From assembly GCF_007004545.3 (NCBI RefSeq), contig NZ_CP045503.2:3132501-3196500 (forward strand): 64,000 nt of DNA. The letters run 5' to 3'. Position 1 is the first letter of the stretch. Every line of letters starts with the position of its first letter. Made by a program: the position numbers and the translations under genes. Source of the stretch: Shewanella eurypsychrophilus (GTDB taxonomy: Bacteria > Pseudomonadota > Gammaproteobacteria > Enterobacterales > Shewanellaceae). Below the pieces are notes generated by a model. That model had not been told where the DNA came from. It did no database searches and saw nothing but the letters and a program-made list of their open reading frames with translations. Shown one piece after another: positions 27,655-37,524 of this stretch.

Positions 27655-29523
27655 ATGACAACTTACTTCATTCAAGCATTCATCTATTTACTGGCAGCTG
27701 TCGTCACAGTTCCACTAGCCAAAAGAGCTGGATTAGGCTCCGTTTTAGGCTACCTGATTGCTGGTGTATTAATTGGTCCAATTACAGGCCTAGTCGGTAG
27801 TGAAACAGCCTCGATTCAACATTTTGCTGAATTTGGAGTTGTTATGATGTTGTTCTTAGTGGGCTTAGAGCTACAGCCTAGAATGCTTTGGAATATGAGG
27901 CATAAACTCATAGGGCTTGGAGGACTGCAAGTTGGGCTGACCACACTAATTGTCATGCTCGCTGGAATAAGCTTAGGTTTTAGCTGGAAGCCATCATTAG
28001 TTGTCGGGTTAATATTTTCTCTATCCTCTACAGCTATTGTGTTACAGACATTGGCTGAAAAGTCTTTAGATAAAACTGATGGTGGCAGAGCTTCTTTTTC
28101 AGTACTGCTGTTTCAAGATATTGCAGTCATCCCCATGCTAGCTCTTATTCCCCTGCTTGCTACGCCTGAATTGTTTACGAGCAATGCTATACAAGCTCAG
28201 TCAGCCCATGCAGAGCTATCCTTAGTCGCTCACCTTACAGGCTGGCAATATGCAGCAGTTATGATTGGCTCTGTCGTCGCCGTTATTGTCGCAGGACAAT
28301 ACTTCTCTCACCCTTTATTCAAATGGGTAGCAAAATCAGGCCTTCGTGAAGTATTCACAGCTACAACCTTATTGATTGTTATTGGCATCGCAGCATTAAT
28401 GAGCTTGGTCGGTTTATCGCCCGCCTTAGGTGTATTTATTGCAGGGATGGTCCTGGCTAATAGTGAATTCCGTCATGAGCTAGAGAGTAATATACAGCCA
28501 TTTAAAGGGCTTTTATTAGGTTTGTTCTTTATCACTGTGGGTGCAGGTATTAGCTTTGAAATAATCAAAAATAATTTAGCTACAGTTTTGAGTTTAAGTA
28601 TTGCGGTAATTACTTTAAAAGCAGTAGTACTATTCGGATTAGCAATCATCTTTAAAGTCCGCAAGTCAGATGGCTGGCTTATGGCACTTAGTCTGGCCCA
28701 GGCCGGTGAGTTCGGCTTTGTGGTGTTAGCATTTGCAAAACAAAATCAGGCATTGTCTCCGGAATGGGCAGCAATTTTATCCCCTGTAGTGGCAATCTCA
28801 ATGATCATTACACCACTACTATTTCTATTTTTTGATAAAGTAATAGTTAACAAATATCGAGAAACAGCTCCAACACCGAAAGAAACAAGCTCAATCAATA
28901 AACAAGGAAAAGTCATCATAGCTGGTGCTGGACGCTTTGGCCAAGTCATCAATAGGCTGCTAATGATAAATGGCTTTAATACGATAGTATTGGATCAATC
29001 CGTGTCTATTATCGAGCGGATAAAACGAATAAATATGGAAAGTTTCTTTGGTGATGCAACACAGTCTGATTTACTACACACTGCGGGTATAGAGAGTGCA
29101 TCTCTGCTGGTTATCGCTATTGATGACAAAGAGCATGTATTAGACATGGTTAAGCATATAAAGCATCAATACCCTAAACTTCCTGTTGTCGCCAGAGCTT
29201 ATGATAGAGGCCATGCTTACGCCCTTGAATCAGCCGGTGCTAACTATGTGTTTATTGAGTCATACCACTCAGCACTTGAGATGGCGAAGACATCATTGAA
29301 TGCATTAGGCTTTACCGCTGAATCTTCAGAAGCTGCCAAAAATCATTACTTAGCAATTGAAAAACAACATCACCCAGACTTACTTAACGCTTGGAAAGCA
29401 TCAAAAGACGCTAGCCACCTCTTTGATAATTATCTTGAACTCTATATGCAGCTAGAAGCTGCATTTACAGAAAGAGATAATGGTGTCGACAAAAATAAAC
29501 ACCAAAGCGTAAAACCAGTTTAA
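27655..29523 (+). CDS. CPA2 K+/H+ antiporter, KefB/KefC type
   Basis: 622 residues. The first 385 form a 12-helix Na+/H+ exchanger domain. The C-terminal part carries a TrkA-N/RCK nucleotide-binding domain starting GKVIIAGAGRFGQ near residue 420. In KefC this domain holds glutathione adducts and gates K+ efflux to acidify and protect the cell from electrophiles; whether this paralogue binds glutathione is not shown. No KefF/KefG partner is adjacent. It stands alone behind an ACACAT operator shared with thiol and redox genes, which supports a stress role. Confidence 0.88.
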   Translation: MTTYFIQAFIYLLAAVVTVPLAKRAGLGSVLGYLIAGVLIGPITGLVGSETASIQHFAEFGVVMMLFLVGLELQPRMLWNMRHKLIGLGGLQVGLTTLIVMLAGISLGFSWKPSLVVGLIFSLSSTAIVLQTLAEKSLDKTDGGRASFSVLLFQDIAVIPMLALIPLLATPELFTSNAIQAQSAHAELSLVAHLTGWQYAAVMIGSVVAVIVAGQYFSHPLFKWVAKSGLREVFTATTLLIVIGIAALMSLVGLSPALGVFIAGMVLANSEFRHELESNIQPFKGLLLGLFFITVGAGISFEIIKNNLATVLSLSIAVITLKAVVLFGLAIIFKVRKSDGWLMALSLAQAGEFGFVVLAFAKQNQALSPEWAAILSPVVAISMIITPLLFLFFDKVIVNKYRETAPTPKETSSINKQGKVIIAGAGRFGQVINRLLMINGFNTIVLDQSVSIIERIKRINMESFFGDATQSDLLHTAGIESASLLVIAIDDKEHVLDMVKHIKHQYPKLPVVARAYDRGHAYALESAGANYVFIESYHSALEMAKTSLNALGFTAESSEAAKNHYLAIEKQHHPDLLNAWKASKDASHLFDNYLELYMQLEAAFTERDNGVDKNKHQSVKPV

Positions 29524-29549
29524 AATAAACTGGCTTAATTGTTAATGGC

Positions 29550-29583
29550 CGATTATTGTAACTATTGATAGTTACAATAATCG
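29550..29583. terminator. 16-bp palindrome between convergent genes
   Basis: CGATTATTGTAACTAT and its exact complement around a TG centre. It lies between the converging antiporter and PhzF-like genes. There is no clear T-tract, so termination is inferred. Confidence 0.45.
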
Positions 29584-29610
29584 TTAGCTTTATGTAAGCA
29601 TCCTTTCTAG

Positions 29611-30405
29611 TTACTCACCATAAACATCGGATATAACTCTAACCTCATCAATCTCTCGCTCTACCTGGTAATAACCACCACTTGCTGACAATTGAATGAA
29701 GCAATATCGCACACCGATCAGTAGCTGCCAAAATTCGGCAAGAACCGGAGCAGCAGAGCCTGTAGCATTATCTTCCTTTTCACCATGTTGAGGTGCAAAA
29801 TAACGAAAGAAAATAGTCTCAGAATAGTCTTCACACCTGCATGTAACGATGAGCGCCCTTTGAGTGATTTCGCTAAAGCTCTTCTCGTCAAAATCAAATG
29901 CTTCCACACCTGTAACATCTGCCAACTCGATAACAATATATCCATTATCTTTATCTGTTTGCATAGCCGATAAAACATCTACCTTAAATAGGTATAGAAT
30001 ATTCTGGCTTAGCGGGATATGAACTAACTCTACAATAGGCAGGTGGAGTATATATTGCCCCAACATACTCAGGCTTACAGTAATACCTTTATTACTAAAG
30101 AGACACTGCTTATGTTTACCATTGGCATGTAGTAACGATATGACTACATCTGCTGCAGCTAGTGCACCATGGCCACACATGATCACCTCAGATACAGGTG
30201 AGAACCAGCGAATACGGTAACAGGGGAAAGGAGTAAAGTTTTCTAGGAAAATAAATGCGCTGATTGCGAGCGAGTTTTTAAAGGCTTTTTGTTGCAATTG
30301 CTGTGTGTTTTTAAATACTACTTTAGACTTGCAAACTTCTACTACGGCAAGGTTTCCAAGTTTACTTTTACTACTGAATACTCTCCGAATAACTTTGCTA
30401 GACAT
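29611..30405 (-). CDS. PhzF-family isomerase/epimerase-like protein
   Basis: 264 residues. MCGHGALAAAD (about 93) and NATGSAAP (about 213) are the two conserved glycine-rich motifs of PhzF/DapF-like double-hotdog enzymes. The family's catalytic Glu sits in an LSETxF motif; here the aligned segment reads LAISAF, so Glu is apparently replaced. The protein may be inactive or use another acid. The gene before it on this strand ends about 200 bp away behind a strong terminator, so it is likely transcribed alone. Confidence 0.7.
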   Translation of the reverse strand: MSSKVIRRVFSSKSKLGNLAVVEVCKSKVVFKNTQQLQQKAFKNSLAISAFIFLENFTPFPCYRIRWFSPVSEVIMCGHGALAAADVVISLLHANGKHKQCLFSNKGITVSLSMLGQYILHLPIVELVHIPLSQNILYLFKVDVLSAMQTDKDNGYIVIELADVTGVEAFDFDEKSFSEITQRALIVTCRCEDYSETIFFRYFAPQHGEKEDNATGSAAPVLAEFWQLLIGVRYCFIQLSASGGYYQVEREIDEVRVISDVYGE

Positions 30406-30576
30406 TGAAATAAGCCTTCCCTAAGCCCCTAGAAACTTTTCACAAAAGCTACTTATACCACCTGATTCAGCCACTCAGAAATGAAGCGATTAACTCTGAT
30501 GACGGTATAGCCTCAGGCTTCCTTAACAAAAGCAAGTAACGATGAGAAAATCAAAAGACTTTATAATACCAATAAA

Positions 30577-30598
30577 AAAGCCCTCATTAGAGGGCTTT
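30577..30598 (-). terminator. Intrinsic terminator of the flavin oxidoreductase gene
   Basis: AAAGCCCTC-N4-GAGGGCTTT followed by a T-run on the minus strand, a few bases after the stop codon at 30604. Confidence 0.9.
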
Positions 30599-30603
30599 GC
30601 TAA

Positions 30604-32028
30604 TTAATTATGTTTTTTCAATAATGTTAAATCATCCAAAATCCATGGCATTAACTCACCAACAGTCGGATGTGGAAACACTGTACGGCGAAGGTGTTTA
30701 TATGACATTTTGGTTTGCATAAATGCTGCAAAAACACCAATAACTTCATCACCACCAGTGCCAAAAACTGTAGCCCCAACAATTTGTTCGGACTGTTTAT
30801 CTATGAGAATTTTGACTATACCTTTGGTCTCTTGTTTTTCTCTCGCCCTAGCAATCCTCTCCATTGGTAAGGTTGCGATAAGAATATTTTTTTCCGTCTT
30901 TCTAGCCTCTGTTTCGTTCATGCCTATTCGCGCTAATGGTGGGTCAATAAACATGGCATAAATCATATTTCTTGTTGCAAGTGTTCTGTCTAACTCTGGG
31001 TGTTCTTTATTTAAGCCCACGAGACAACTGTAGTGGTCCCAAAAAATTTCACCGTCATTTACTGAAGTATGTGTAAACGCCCCTTGACCATTCACATCTC
31101 CAATTGCGTAAATATGAGGTTGATTCGTTTGCACGACTTCATTGACTTCAATAAATCCACGGCTATTCATTTGAATATTCGCATTAGACAAGTTCAATCT
31201 GTCACTATTTGGCTCTCTTCCTATTGCAAATAAAATATGAGAAGTATCAAGCGATTTATCCTCACCCTCATGCTTATACTGAATGTGAACTTTCTCTTGT
31301 TCACCTTGCAACAGTGCAGACACTTGGCAGACATGACTTTGATAAACAATATCAATGCCTTCAGATTTCAATACATCTTCAGCAATCAAAGCAACGTCTT
31401 GGTCTTCACGAAACATTAATTGTGGTCCTCGTTCAAAGACGGTGACTTTACTGCCAAAGCGGCGAAATATTTGCGCAAATTCAAGGCCGATGTAACTTCC
31501 ACCAACAATGGCTAAATGCTCAGGTAATTCTTTCAAATCAAGTAAGCTATGATTATTTAACCACTGAACTGAACTCGCTCCTGGTGTATCAACATCTCTC
31601 GCCCGACTACCAACGTTTATCACTATATACTCACCGGCCAATACCTGCCCAGCAACACTAACTGTATGTTCGTCAACAAACTGTCCCAAACCTTTAAATA
31701 CTGTACAGTTAGGGTGTTGTGATAACGAAAACTCTATCCCTTTATTTGCGCGGTTTCGGGCAAATATTTGTGGAGCCATTACTTTTTTAAAATCAACATT
31801 CAGTTCACCAATACTGAACCCAAAATCATCACCTCGTTTCGCTTGAAAAATGGCCCGTGCGGCAGCCACTAAGGTTTTTGTTGGAGTACAGCCACTGTTG
31901 ACACAAGTGCCACCAAATTTGTCAGCCTCGATAACTGCGACTTTTTTCCCTGCTGCAAGTGCTCTCGGTAAGATGCTCATGGTCGCTTGACCTGTACCGA
32001 TCCAAATAAGATCATATTGTTTACGCAT
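30604..32028 (-). CDS. FAD-dependent pyridine nucleotide-disulfide oxidoreductase
   Basis: 474 residues. The N-terminal FAD fold (IWIGTGQA) is followed by the redox-active disulfide GGTCVNSGCTPTK near 39-51, an NAD(P) fold (VGGSYIGLE), YAIGDV near 315 and a C-terminal dimerisation domain. This is the mercuric reductase/RclA-like branch, without a MerA N-terminal domain. It lacks the usual HPT-x-E ending of glutathione reductase but has HPTVGE. It lies 156 bp behind a 54-codon membrane-protein gene whose promoter has the ACACAT operator, so it is probably part of that unit. RclA, its functional analogue, reduces metals under HOCl stress. Confidence 0.85.
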   Translation of the reverse strand: MRKQYDLIWIGTGQATMSILPRALAAGKKVAVIEADKFGGTCVNSGCTPTKTLVAAARAIFQAKRGDDFGFSIGELNVDFKKVMAPQIFARNRANKGIEFSLSQHPNCTVFKGLGQFVDEHTVSVAGQVLAGEYIVINVGSRARDVDTPGASSVQWLNNHSLLDLKELPEHLAIVGGSYIGLEFAQIFRRFGSKVTVFERGPQLMFREDQDVALIAEDVLKSEGIDIVYQSHVCQVSALLQGEQEKVHIQYKHEGEDKSLDTSHILFAIGREPNSDRLNLSNANIQMNSRGFIEVNEVVQTNQPHIYAIGDVNGQGAFTHTSVNDGEIFWDHYSCLVGLNKEHPELDRTLATRNMIYAMFIDPPLARIGMNETEARKTEKNILIATLPMERIARAREKQETKGIVKILIDKQSEQIVGATVFGTGGDEVIGVFAAFMQTKMSYKHLRRTVFPHPTVGELMPWILDDLTLLKKHN

Positions 32029-32183
32029 AACGCTACCTCATTTTATGGATTGTTGTGATTAGTCAGCACCATTTAGCCCTAATTCATCATAAATAATTAA
32101 ACTCATCAAACAGCATTAGAAGTTATTTAAGTTTGTGCAATTTTTACTAAAATATAGCTTAGTCATTTTATTTATGCTCTACA

Positions 32184-32348
32184 TTACTTAAAGCCAATTT
32201 TATCCACCTTGACACCCTCTCTATTCATTCTTTTGACAAGCGCTACTTCAAGGACATGAAGTGTTAAAGCGACTAAAGACAAAGTAATTGATGTAATCAA
32301 TATACAAAAAATAAAGAACTCTATAAAAGAAGGAAGTGAATGATTCAT
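32184..32348 (-). CDS. Small single-pass membrane protein (paralogue 1)
   Basis: 54 residues; one helix (about 9-32) and a basic tail. It is similar along its length to the 55-residue product at 32772: both start MxxSxP followed by (V/I)EF, a helix, and LxxLEVAL or LYHLDVAL. Conservation between the two copies argues that both are real. It lies about 140 bp downstream of an ACACAT promoter and upstream of the flavin oxidoreductase gene. It may act as a small membrane partner. Confidence 0.65.
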   Translation of the reverse strand: MNHSLPSFIEFFIFCILITSITLSLVALTLHVLEVALVKRMNREGVKVDKIGFK

Positions 32349-32486
32349 AGCGGTCACCTATTTAGAATATCTAGGGTAAACGAATCAATAAGTGAAGAAC
32401 TTACAAATGATTCGCAGGATAAGCTGATCTAACAGTTTCAACGTAGTTATGAACAATATGGAGTCGGCTCCGCTGAACTTAAAATC

Positions 32487-32539
32487 ATTATGTATAATGA
32501 CGGCAAACAATGATGTGTTTGGAAAGAGTATCTATGTGT
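32487..32539 (-). promoter_or_regulatory. ACACAT direct repeat and -10, small protein/oxidoreductase unit
   Basis: On the minus strand, ACACAT at 32539-32534 and 32518-32513 (21 bp apart), then CATAAT at 32492-32487 as -10, with 20 bp between. The whole 83-bp segment 32470-32552 is 72% identical to 34027-34109. Confidence 0.8.
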
Positions 32540-32771
32540 AATTTAGCAAGCTAAGTGGGTCACAATTATCAGGTAGAAGTGAAAATAAACACACTGTACT
32601 TATCCATCGCTAGTGTTAAGTTCATACACTCTTGAAAACTGTGTTGTTTTCTTTTATTAATACAGTGTAGATACTCGCTGAGTAAACTCTTACAGACTCA
32701 TTTAGGCATCCCTTACGGAGAAGTCTAGATAGATATTTAATTGCTTAAATCACATCTTTCAAAAGAGACTT

Positions 32772-32939
32772 TCAACTTCTTTCTACCTGATGTGATCCAC
32801 TTTTGTCAGGTTTCAATATAGGTTCACTAAGTGCTACATCCAGGTGGTAAAGCACTACAGCAATTAGTGCTAATATACCTATACTAATAAGAGTAAATAA
32901 TGCAATAAACTCAACAATGTGCGGCATTGAACTTTCCAT
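32772..32939 (-). CDS. Small single-pass membrane protein (paralogue 2)
   Basis: 55 residues with one helix (about 9-32), homologous to the product at 32184. It follows the isochorismatase-family gene at 33088 by about 150 bp, with a strong hairpin between, and is probably expressed from the same promoter at lower level. No other promoter is visible. Confidence 0.65.
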   Translation of the reverse strand: MESSMPHIVEFIALFTLISIGILALIAVVLYHLDVALSEPILKPDKSGSHQVERS

Positions 32940-32987
32940 AGTATGACCCTATAAATTTATAATAGATGCTTACTACCTCAACTTGCT

Positions 32988-33025
32988 CCGTTCAAATAAG
33001 GGAGATTGTTCCCTTATTTGAACGG
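32988..33025 (-). terminator. Perfect 16-bp hairpin between hydrolase and small gene
   Basis: CCGTTCAAATAAGGGA and its exact complement around a 6-nt loop. It lacks a T-tract, so it may protect or process the hydrolase mRNA or attenuate read-through into the 32772 gene. Confidence 0.6.
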
Positions 33026-33087
33026 TCATTGTTCAGGCCTATAAATATGACTAAAAGCGCTAAAGCTGCAAGCTTAGAGAGTACTTC

Positions 33088-33882
33088 TTAGCGATGATGT
33101 TTTACAGTAGTATACGAACCTGAATATTGTTCACTTTTCGCTTCACGTAAGCGTTCAATAATCTGATCGGTATACGCAACTTCATGTGCTAAAAACTCGA
33201 AGTTCGTCAATGCTGCTTCATATGCCGCATCACCTGCTGCTGCAGTCGCATCTGCTAGAATAACCACATCAAAGCCATTTTCAATAGCATCTCGAGCATG
33301 AGACTCCACACACATATTCGCTGACATACCGTAAAGAATAATAGTCTCAATGCCATTCTGTCTTAGTTGAATCGCTGCATCACCTGACCAGAAATTACTC
33401 AAACCTTTATGCGGATTCATCACAATAGTATTATCATCAGGCTTAAGGTCTGGGTGGTAATCATGACCAAATGTCCCCTGGGCAAACATCTTGTTATCAA
33501 ACATGATTTTGTCGATGCCATTCAAGCTCGTCCAGTTTTCAAAGTCTTTTGGTGTATACATATGCGTTGAGTAAAACACTGGTATGCCCACTTCTTTGGC
33601 CACACTCATTAGTTTTTTCTCTTTCTGAATGACTTGGTTCTTAATCACACCTGGACCAACTAAACCCCAAGCAGGGCTCTTTTCTGACAAGAAATCATTT
33701 TGAGGGTCTGTCACAAACATTGCTGTTTTAGACAGATCGAACTCAACTGTTTCCAAAGGCATGAACCCTTGCTTGTACACATACTTCGTTGCTTCCCCAG
33801 CCATTGCAGCACTTGATAATGCCATTGCCGAAAGACCTAAAGCAGCGGCGATACTTAATTTGATTGATTTTGACTTAAACAT
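33088..33882 (-). CDS. Isochorismatase-family cysteine hydrolase, exported
   Basis: 264 residues with a cleavable signal peptide ending SSAAMAGE near residue 29. The catalytic triad is visible: Asp in VTDPQNDF (about 57), Lys in NPHKGLS (about 150), Cys in SANMCVES (about 184). The family hydrolyses amides or vinyl ethers; the substrate is unknown. Two further members are encoded at 50875 and 51657. Its promoter carries an ACACAT operator and a CATAAT -10 at 34044. Confidence 0.85.
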   Translation of the reverse strand: MFKSKSIKLSIAAALGLSAMALSSAAMAGEATKYVYKQGFMPLETVEFDLSKTAMFVTDPQNDFLSEKSPAWGLVGPGVIKNQVIQKEKKLMSVAKEVGIPVFYSTHMYTPKDFENWTSLNGIDKIMFDNKMFAQGTFGHDYHPDLKPDDNTIVMNPHKGLSNFWSGDAAIQLRQNGIETIILYGMSANMCVESHARDAIENGFDVVILADATAAAGDAAYEAALTNFEFLAHEVAYTDQIIERLREAKSEQYSGSYTTVKHHR

Positions 33883-34043
33883 AATTTATTCCTCAATTTC
33901 CAAAAATGGACACTATTTGTGGTTGGATGGTCACAAATAGTGTGACCTTTGGCCATCCAAGTCCCTGGACTGAATGACGATGATTAACTCCGCTTTCGCG
34001 GTCTTAAATGGTTTGGGTCACCTGACCCGCTGAACTTGAAACT

Positions 34044-34096
34044 ATTATGTCCAATGTCAGCCAATAAGGATGTGTTCGGATGATGAGGGAATGTGT
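34044..34096 (-). promoter_or_regulatory. ACACAT direct repeat and -10, exported hydrolase gene
   Basis: On the minus strand, ACACAT at 34096-34091 and 34075-34070, then CATAAT at 34049-34044, with 20 bp between repeat and -10. The leader is about 150 nt. Confidence 0.8.
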
Positions 34097-34239
34097 TATT
34101 TAGTGAGCTGGATGTACAGAAGTATTTAAATGGCCACAGAGAGTAGAGTTTTATGCTTCACACTCTTGATAAATGGATTATAACGTAGCCTCAACGAGTG
34201 CAAGGCTACGCTTTAACAAAGGGACGACTCAAATAATAA

Positions 34240-37200
34240 TTAAGGCTTAACCTGCTCTATTATTTTGTTGAGTTCAAGAAGTGCAGAGTCAAAATCATAC
34301 TGAATCATATGCTCTGTCATTCTTTCAAAAAATTCTAGGTATTCAGCTAACTCAGGGGAGGACTTCAGCTTTTCGATAAGATCATCGGCTTCGGTGTCAT
34401 AGTCTATTAAGCTATGACTTAACTGTTCAAGTTGCAAAGTAATAGATGGAGTACCTTCTATTCCTTCTACGGTAAAATTGGATGATTGATTAGGCTTGAA
34501 CCAACGAGCCATTGTTTCATACATAAGTTCAACATTAAGCGGTTTCGAAATATGGTCGTTCATTCCAGCAGCAATCACTTTTTCCCGATCACCTACCATG
34601 GCATTGGCTGTCATTGCCAATATGGGTAAGCGCTCGAACTGTTGCATCTGTCGAATTGCTCTAGTCGCTTCATAACCATCCATAACAGGCATCTGGCAAT
34701 CCATTAGCACCCCATCAAAATTAGGCTCCTGAGCTAGAATAGCTAAAGCTTTACGCCCATTATCTGCAACAACAACTTCTATATCACACTGCTGTAGCAG
34801 CTCCATTGCCAGCTCTTGGTTAATATCGTTATCCTCAACTAATAGTATTTTTGCACCTGATAAAAGCCTCATACTATCCAAACTTGATGTAGTGCGCTTC
34901 AAGCTAGAAGTACTAACCTCAACATGTTTACCTAGTGCATCCCCCATAGCTTCGAGCAAGGTGCTTGGGCTGACAGGTTTCGTTAATATTGATTGCAAAT
35001 TGATTTTTAACTGTTCAATTCCTTTAAGTACCTCATCTCGGCTATAGGCAGTGACCATGATGATCGTAGGAGTGTTACTGAAATACTCTTGCTGTAGCTT
35101 TTGAACCACATCGATACCACTCATCTGAGGCATTTTCCAATCCATTAATATGAGTTCAAAAGGATTATCCGATTTGTCAGCCTCACGAATGCGTTCAATA
35201 GCTTTAACTCCATCACTTACTGACTCAGCCATAAGGCCAAAACCTTCAACCATGCACACTAATACATTACTCGCACAGGCATTGTCATCGACCACGAGTA
35301 CTCTCAAGCCTTTTAGTTCATCGTAATGAAATGCACGGCTTATAGCCTTTTTTTGTTGTAGACCAAAACGAGCAGTAAAATGAAAAGTGGAGCCTTTCCC
35401 CTCTTCAGAGTCTACCCAAATACGCCCATTCATCATCTCTACTAACTGCTTTGAAATCGCTAGTCCAAGACCTGTTCCACCATACTTTCTCGTCGTCGAT
35501 GAATCAGCCTGGCTAAAACTTTGAAAAAGTTTACTTTGAAGCTCATTAGACATCCCCATCCCAGAGTCCTGTACCCAGAAATGTAACTCTACTTCACCAG
35601 AGGTTCGGCTGAACTCTTTAACCCCAATGACAATCTCACCAGTTTCAGTAAACTTAACTGCATTATTACCTAAATTCAGCAAAATTTGATTAAGCCGCAA
35701 CCTATCCCCAATGAGTTCTGTTGGAAGGTCTATGTCGATAGCGAACAGTAATTCCAGCCCTTTCTCTTCAGCATTGATTCCTATGAGGTTTGAAGTATTA
35801 TCAAATACGTGCTCAAGCCTGAAATCACAGTTCTCAAGATCAAGTTTTCCCGCTTCAATTTTTGAAAAGTCTAAAATATCATTAATAATACCGAGCAAAT
35901 TCTCAGCACTGTTATGCACCTTATCAATATAGTGCCTCTGCTTAGGTTCGAGTTGAGATTGTAAAGCTAGATGAGACATACCGAGAATGGCATTCATAGG
36001 AGTACGAATTTCATGGGACATATTCGCCAAAAATTCACTTTTAGAGTTATTAGCAGCAACAGCTTCCTGCCGAGCTGCGCTCAAGTTCTCCTCTGCTAGT
36101 TTTCGTTGAGTAATATCTCGAGAAAACGAATTAAATATTATTTTCCCGCTCTGCTTCAATGATGTCATAGCAACCTCAACAACAAATGACTCACCATCCT
36201 TACGCATTGCAGTTGTCTCTATACGGTTATTATTAAAGACTCCATTTCCAGTTTTTAAAAAATCAGAGAACTCTGAACATTCATCGTCATCATGAGACTC
36301 AAAGCAAATAAATCGAGTTATAGGCTCACCTAAAGCCTCACTCTCACTCCAACCGTAGGTGCTTTCAGCATGTTTATTCCATGCTAAAACATTGCCATTA
36401 TGATCCATTCTAATAACTGCATCCATCGCTGTTGCAATAATGGAGTGCATCATTGCCTCACTCTGCTCTAAGTCTTGAGTACGACTTTTGACTTTGAGCT
36501 CTAAATTCGCCTTTTCAGCTGAAAGCTCCTGTTCAAGCTGTATCTTAGATTTATAAGTGTTTAAATAATCTAACAATAGCCCTGCCAAAGGAATTGTATA
36601 AGCTACCACTTTCAAAAAGTGTCCAATATTAAAGTGACTATCAAATACAGCGACCGAACCAAATGCCATGTGTATTTCAGTCATAGACTGGGGGATTAAA
36701 CTAATCCATAGCGCATGAGTAAATAATGACGGCTGTTTAGTGTAAAGCTTAGGATAAAGCCAAAAACCACATATAAAATAAATAATTAACGGAAGTAGAT
36801 CCCAAGGCCTCGAAACAAAAGAGTCTGGAAAAGTAGTTTGCGGCAGTTGGGTTTGAGTAGCACAATAGACTACGATTAGGTAAGCAATTAGACCAAAACT
36901 AAAACTTGTAAAAAGAATAAACGGTAAATTAGTTTTTTGCTTCCCCCTCAGTAGTAACAAGATGACACCAACCATTATGATTGATGCATTAAACACTCGT
37001 GAGATGGCCCATGTAAAGGGGATAAAATCCTGATTTGGTGCGGTTGCGGTTATCAGCCTATCTGCAGCAAGAATGTGAAATAGGTCCATACACCCCGCGG
37101 TAAATAATGCTACTCCTATGATAGGAGTTACGACATCTTTCTTTATTTGAAAATGAACAAAAGCAAGTACCACTGTTACAACCGCTATAACAATTGCACT

Positions 37201-37422
37201 CCATTCCAACAGGGTATGAATAAAGCTGCCGGATAATACACTAAACAGGAGATCACGGGATTCGATGCCAGATACCAGCTTCGCTTCTTCTAGGTCAAGA
37301 AAGCCATAATTAGAACTAAAGTCAGCACCTAAGAAATACATTAAAGCTGGTAATATACTAATGCTGATTGTTGCGATAATAAAAGAGTTCGGCACTCTGA
37401 CAATTAATGGGCTATGTTTCAT
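34240..37422 (-). CDS. MASE3-PAS hybrid histidine kinase with two receivers
   Basis: 1060 residues. The N-terminal 280 carry about eight helices of the MASE3 sensor type ([13 protein letters not shown]). A PAS domain follows (about 325-440), then HisKA with [11 protein letters not shown] (about 470), HATPase ([22 protein letters not shown]), receiver 1 ([14 protein letters not shown], about 705-825) and receiver 2 ([20 protein letters not shown], about 860-980). There is no DNA-binding output. It lies 102 bp behind a sister kinase and both have highly similar kinase-receiver parts, so one arose by duplication. Confidence 0.9.
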   Translation of the reverse strand: MKHSPLIVRVPNSFIIATISISILPALMYFLGADFSSNYGFLDLEEAKLVSGIESRDLLFSVLSGSFIHTLLEWSAIVIAVVTVVLAFVHFQIKKDVVTPIIGVALFTAGCMDLFHILAADRLITATAPNQDFIPFTWAISRVFNASIIMVGVILLLLRGKQKTNLPFILFTSFSFGLIAYLIVVYCATQTQLPQTTFPDSFVSRPWDLLPLIIYFICGFWLYPKLYTKQPSLFTHALWISLIPQSMTEIHMAFGSVAVFDSHFNIGHFLKVVAYTIPLAGLLLDYLNTYKSKIQLEQELSAEKANLELKVKSRTQDLEQSEAMMHSIIATAMDAVIRMDHNGNVLAWNKHAESTYGWSESEALGEPITRFICFESHDDDECSEFSDFLKTGNGVFNNNRIETTAMRKDGESFVVEVAMTSLKQSGKIIFNSFSRDITQRKLAEENLSAARQEAVAANNSKSEFLANMSHEIRTPMNAILGMSHLALQSQLEPKQRHYIDKVHNSAENLLGIINDILDFSKIEAGKLDLENCDFRLEHVFDNTSNLIGINAEEKGLELLFAIDIDLPTELIGDRLRLNQILLNLGNNAVKFTETGEIVIGVKEFSRTSGEVELHFWVQDSGMGMSNELQSKLFQSFSQADSSTTRKYGGTGLGLAISKQLVEMMNGRIWVDSEEGKGSTFHFTARFGLQQKKAISRAFHYDELKGLRVLVVDDNACASNVLVCMVEGFGLMAESVSDGVKAIERIREADKSDNPFELILMDWKMPQMSGIDVVQKLQQEYFSNTPTIIMVTAYSRDEVLKGIEQLKINLQSILTKPVSPSTLLEAMGDALGKHVEVSTSSLKRTTSSLDSMRLLSGAKILLVEDNDINQELAMELLQQCDIEVVVADNGRKALAILAQEPNFDGVLMDCQMPVMDGYEATRAIRQMQQFERLPILAMTANAMVGDREKVIAAGMNDHISKPLNVELMYETMARWFKPNQSSNFTVEGIEGTPSITLQLEQLSHSLIDYDTEADDLIEKLKSSPELAEYLEFFERMTEHMIQYDFDSALLELNKIIEQVKP

Positions 37423-37524
37423 GAGTTTCCTTTCAAGTGACGATCTAAATACTTAGCTAATTAATGTCAAAACAGCAATAAAACATCACGTAATGATTGC
37501 CAGTCTTAAGAAAGTTACGAGAAC

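Noticed and set aside
30604..32028. Mercuric reductase (merA)
   Set aside because: The CVNSGC motif is shared by the wider family; no N-terminal metal domain, C-terminal vicinal Cys or mer genes are present.
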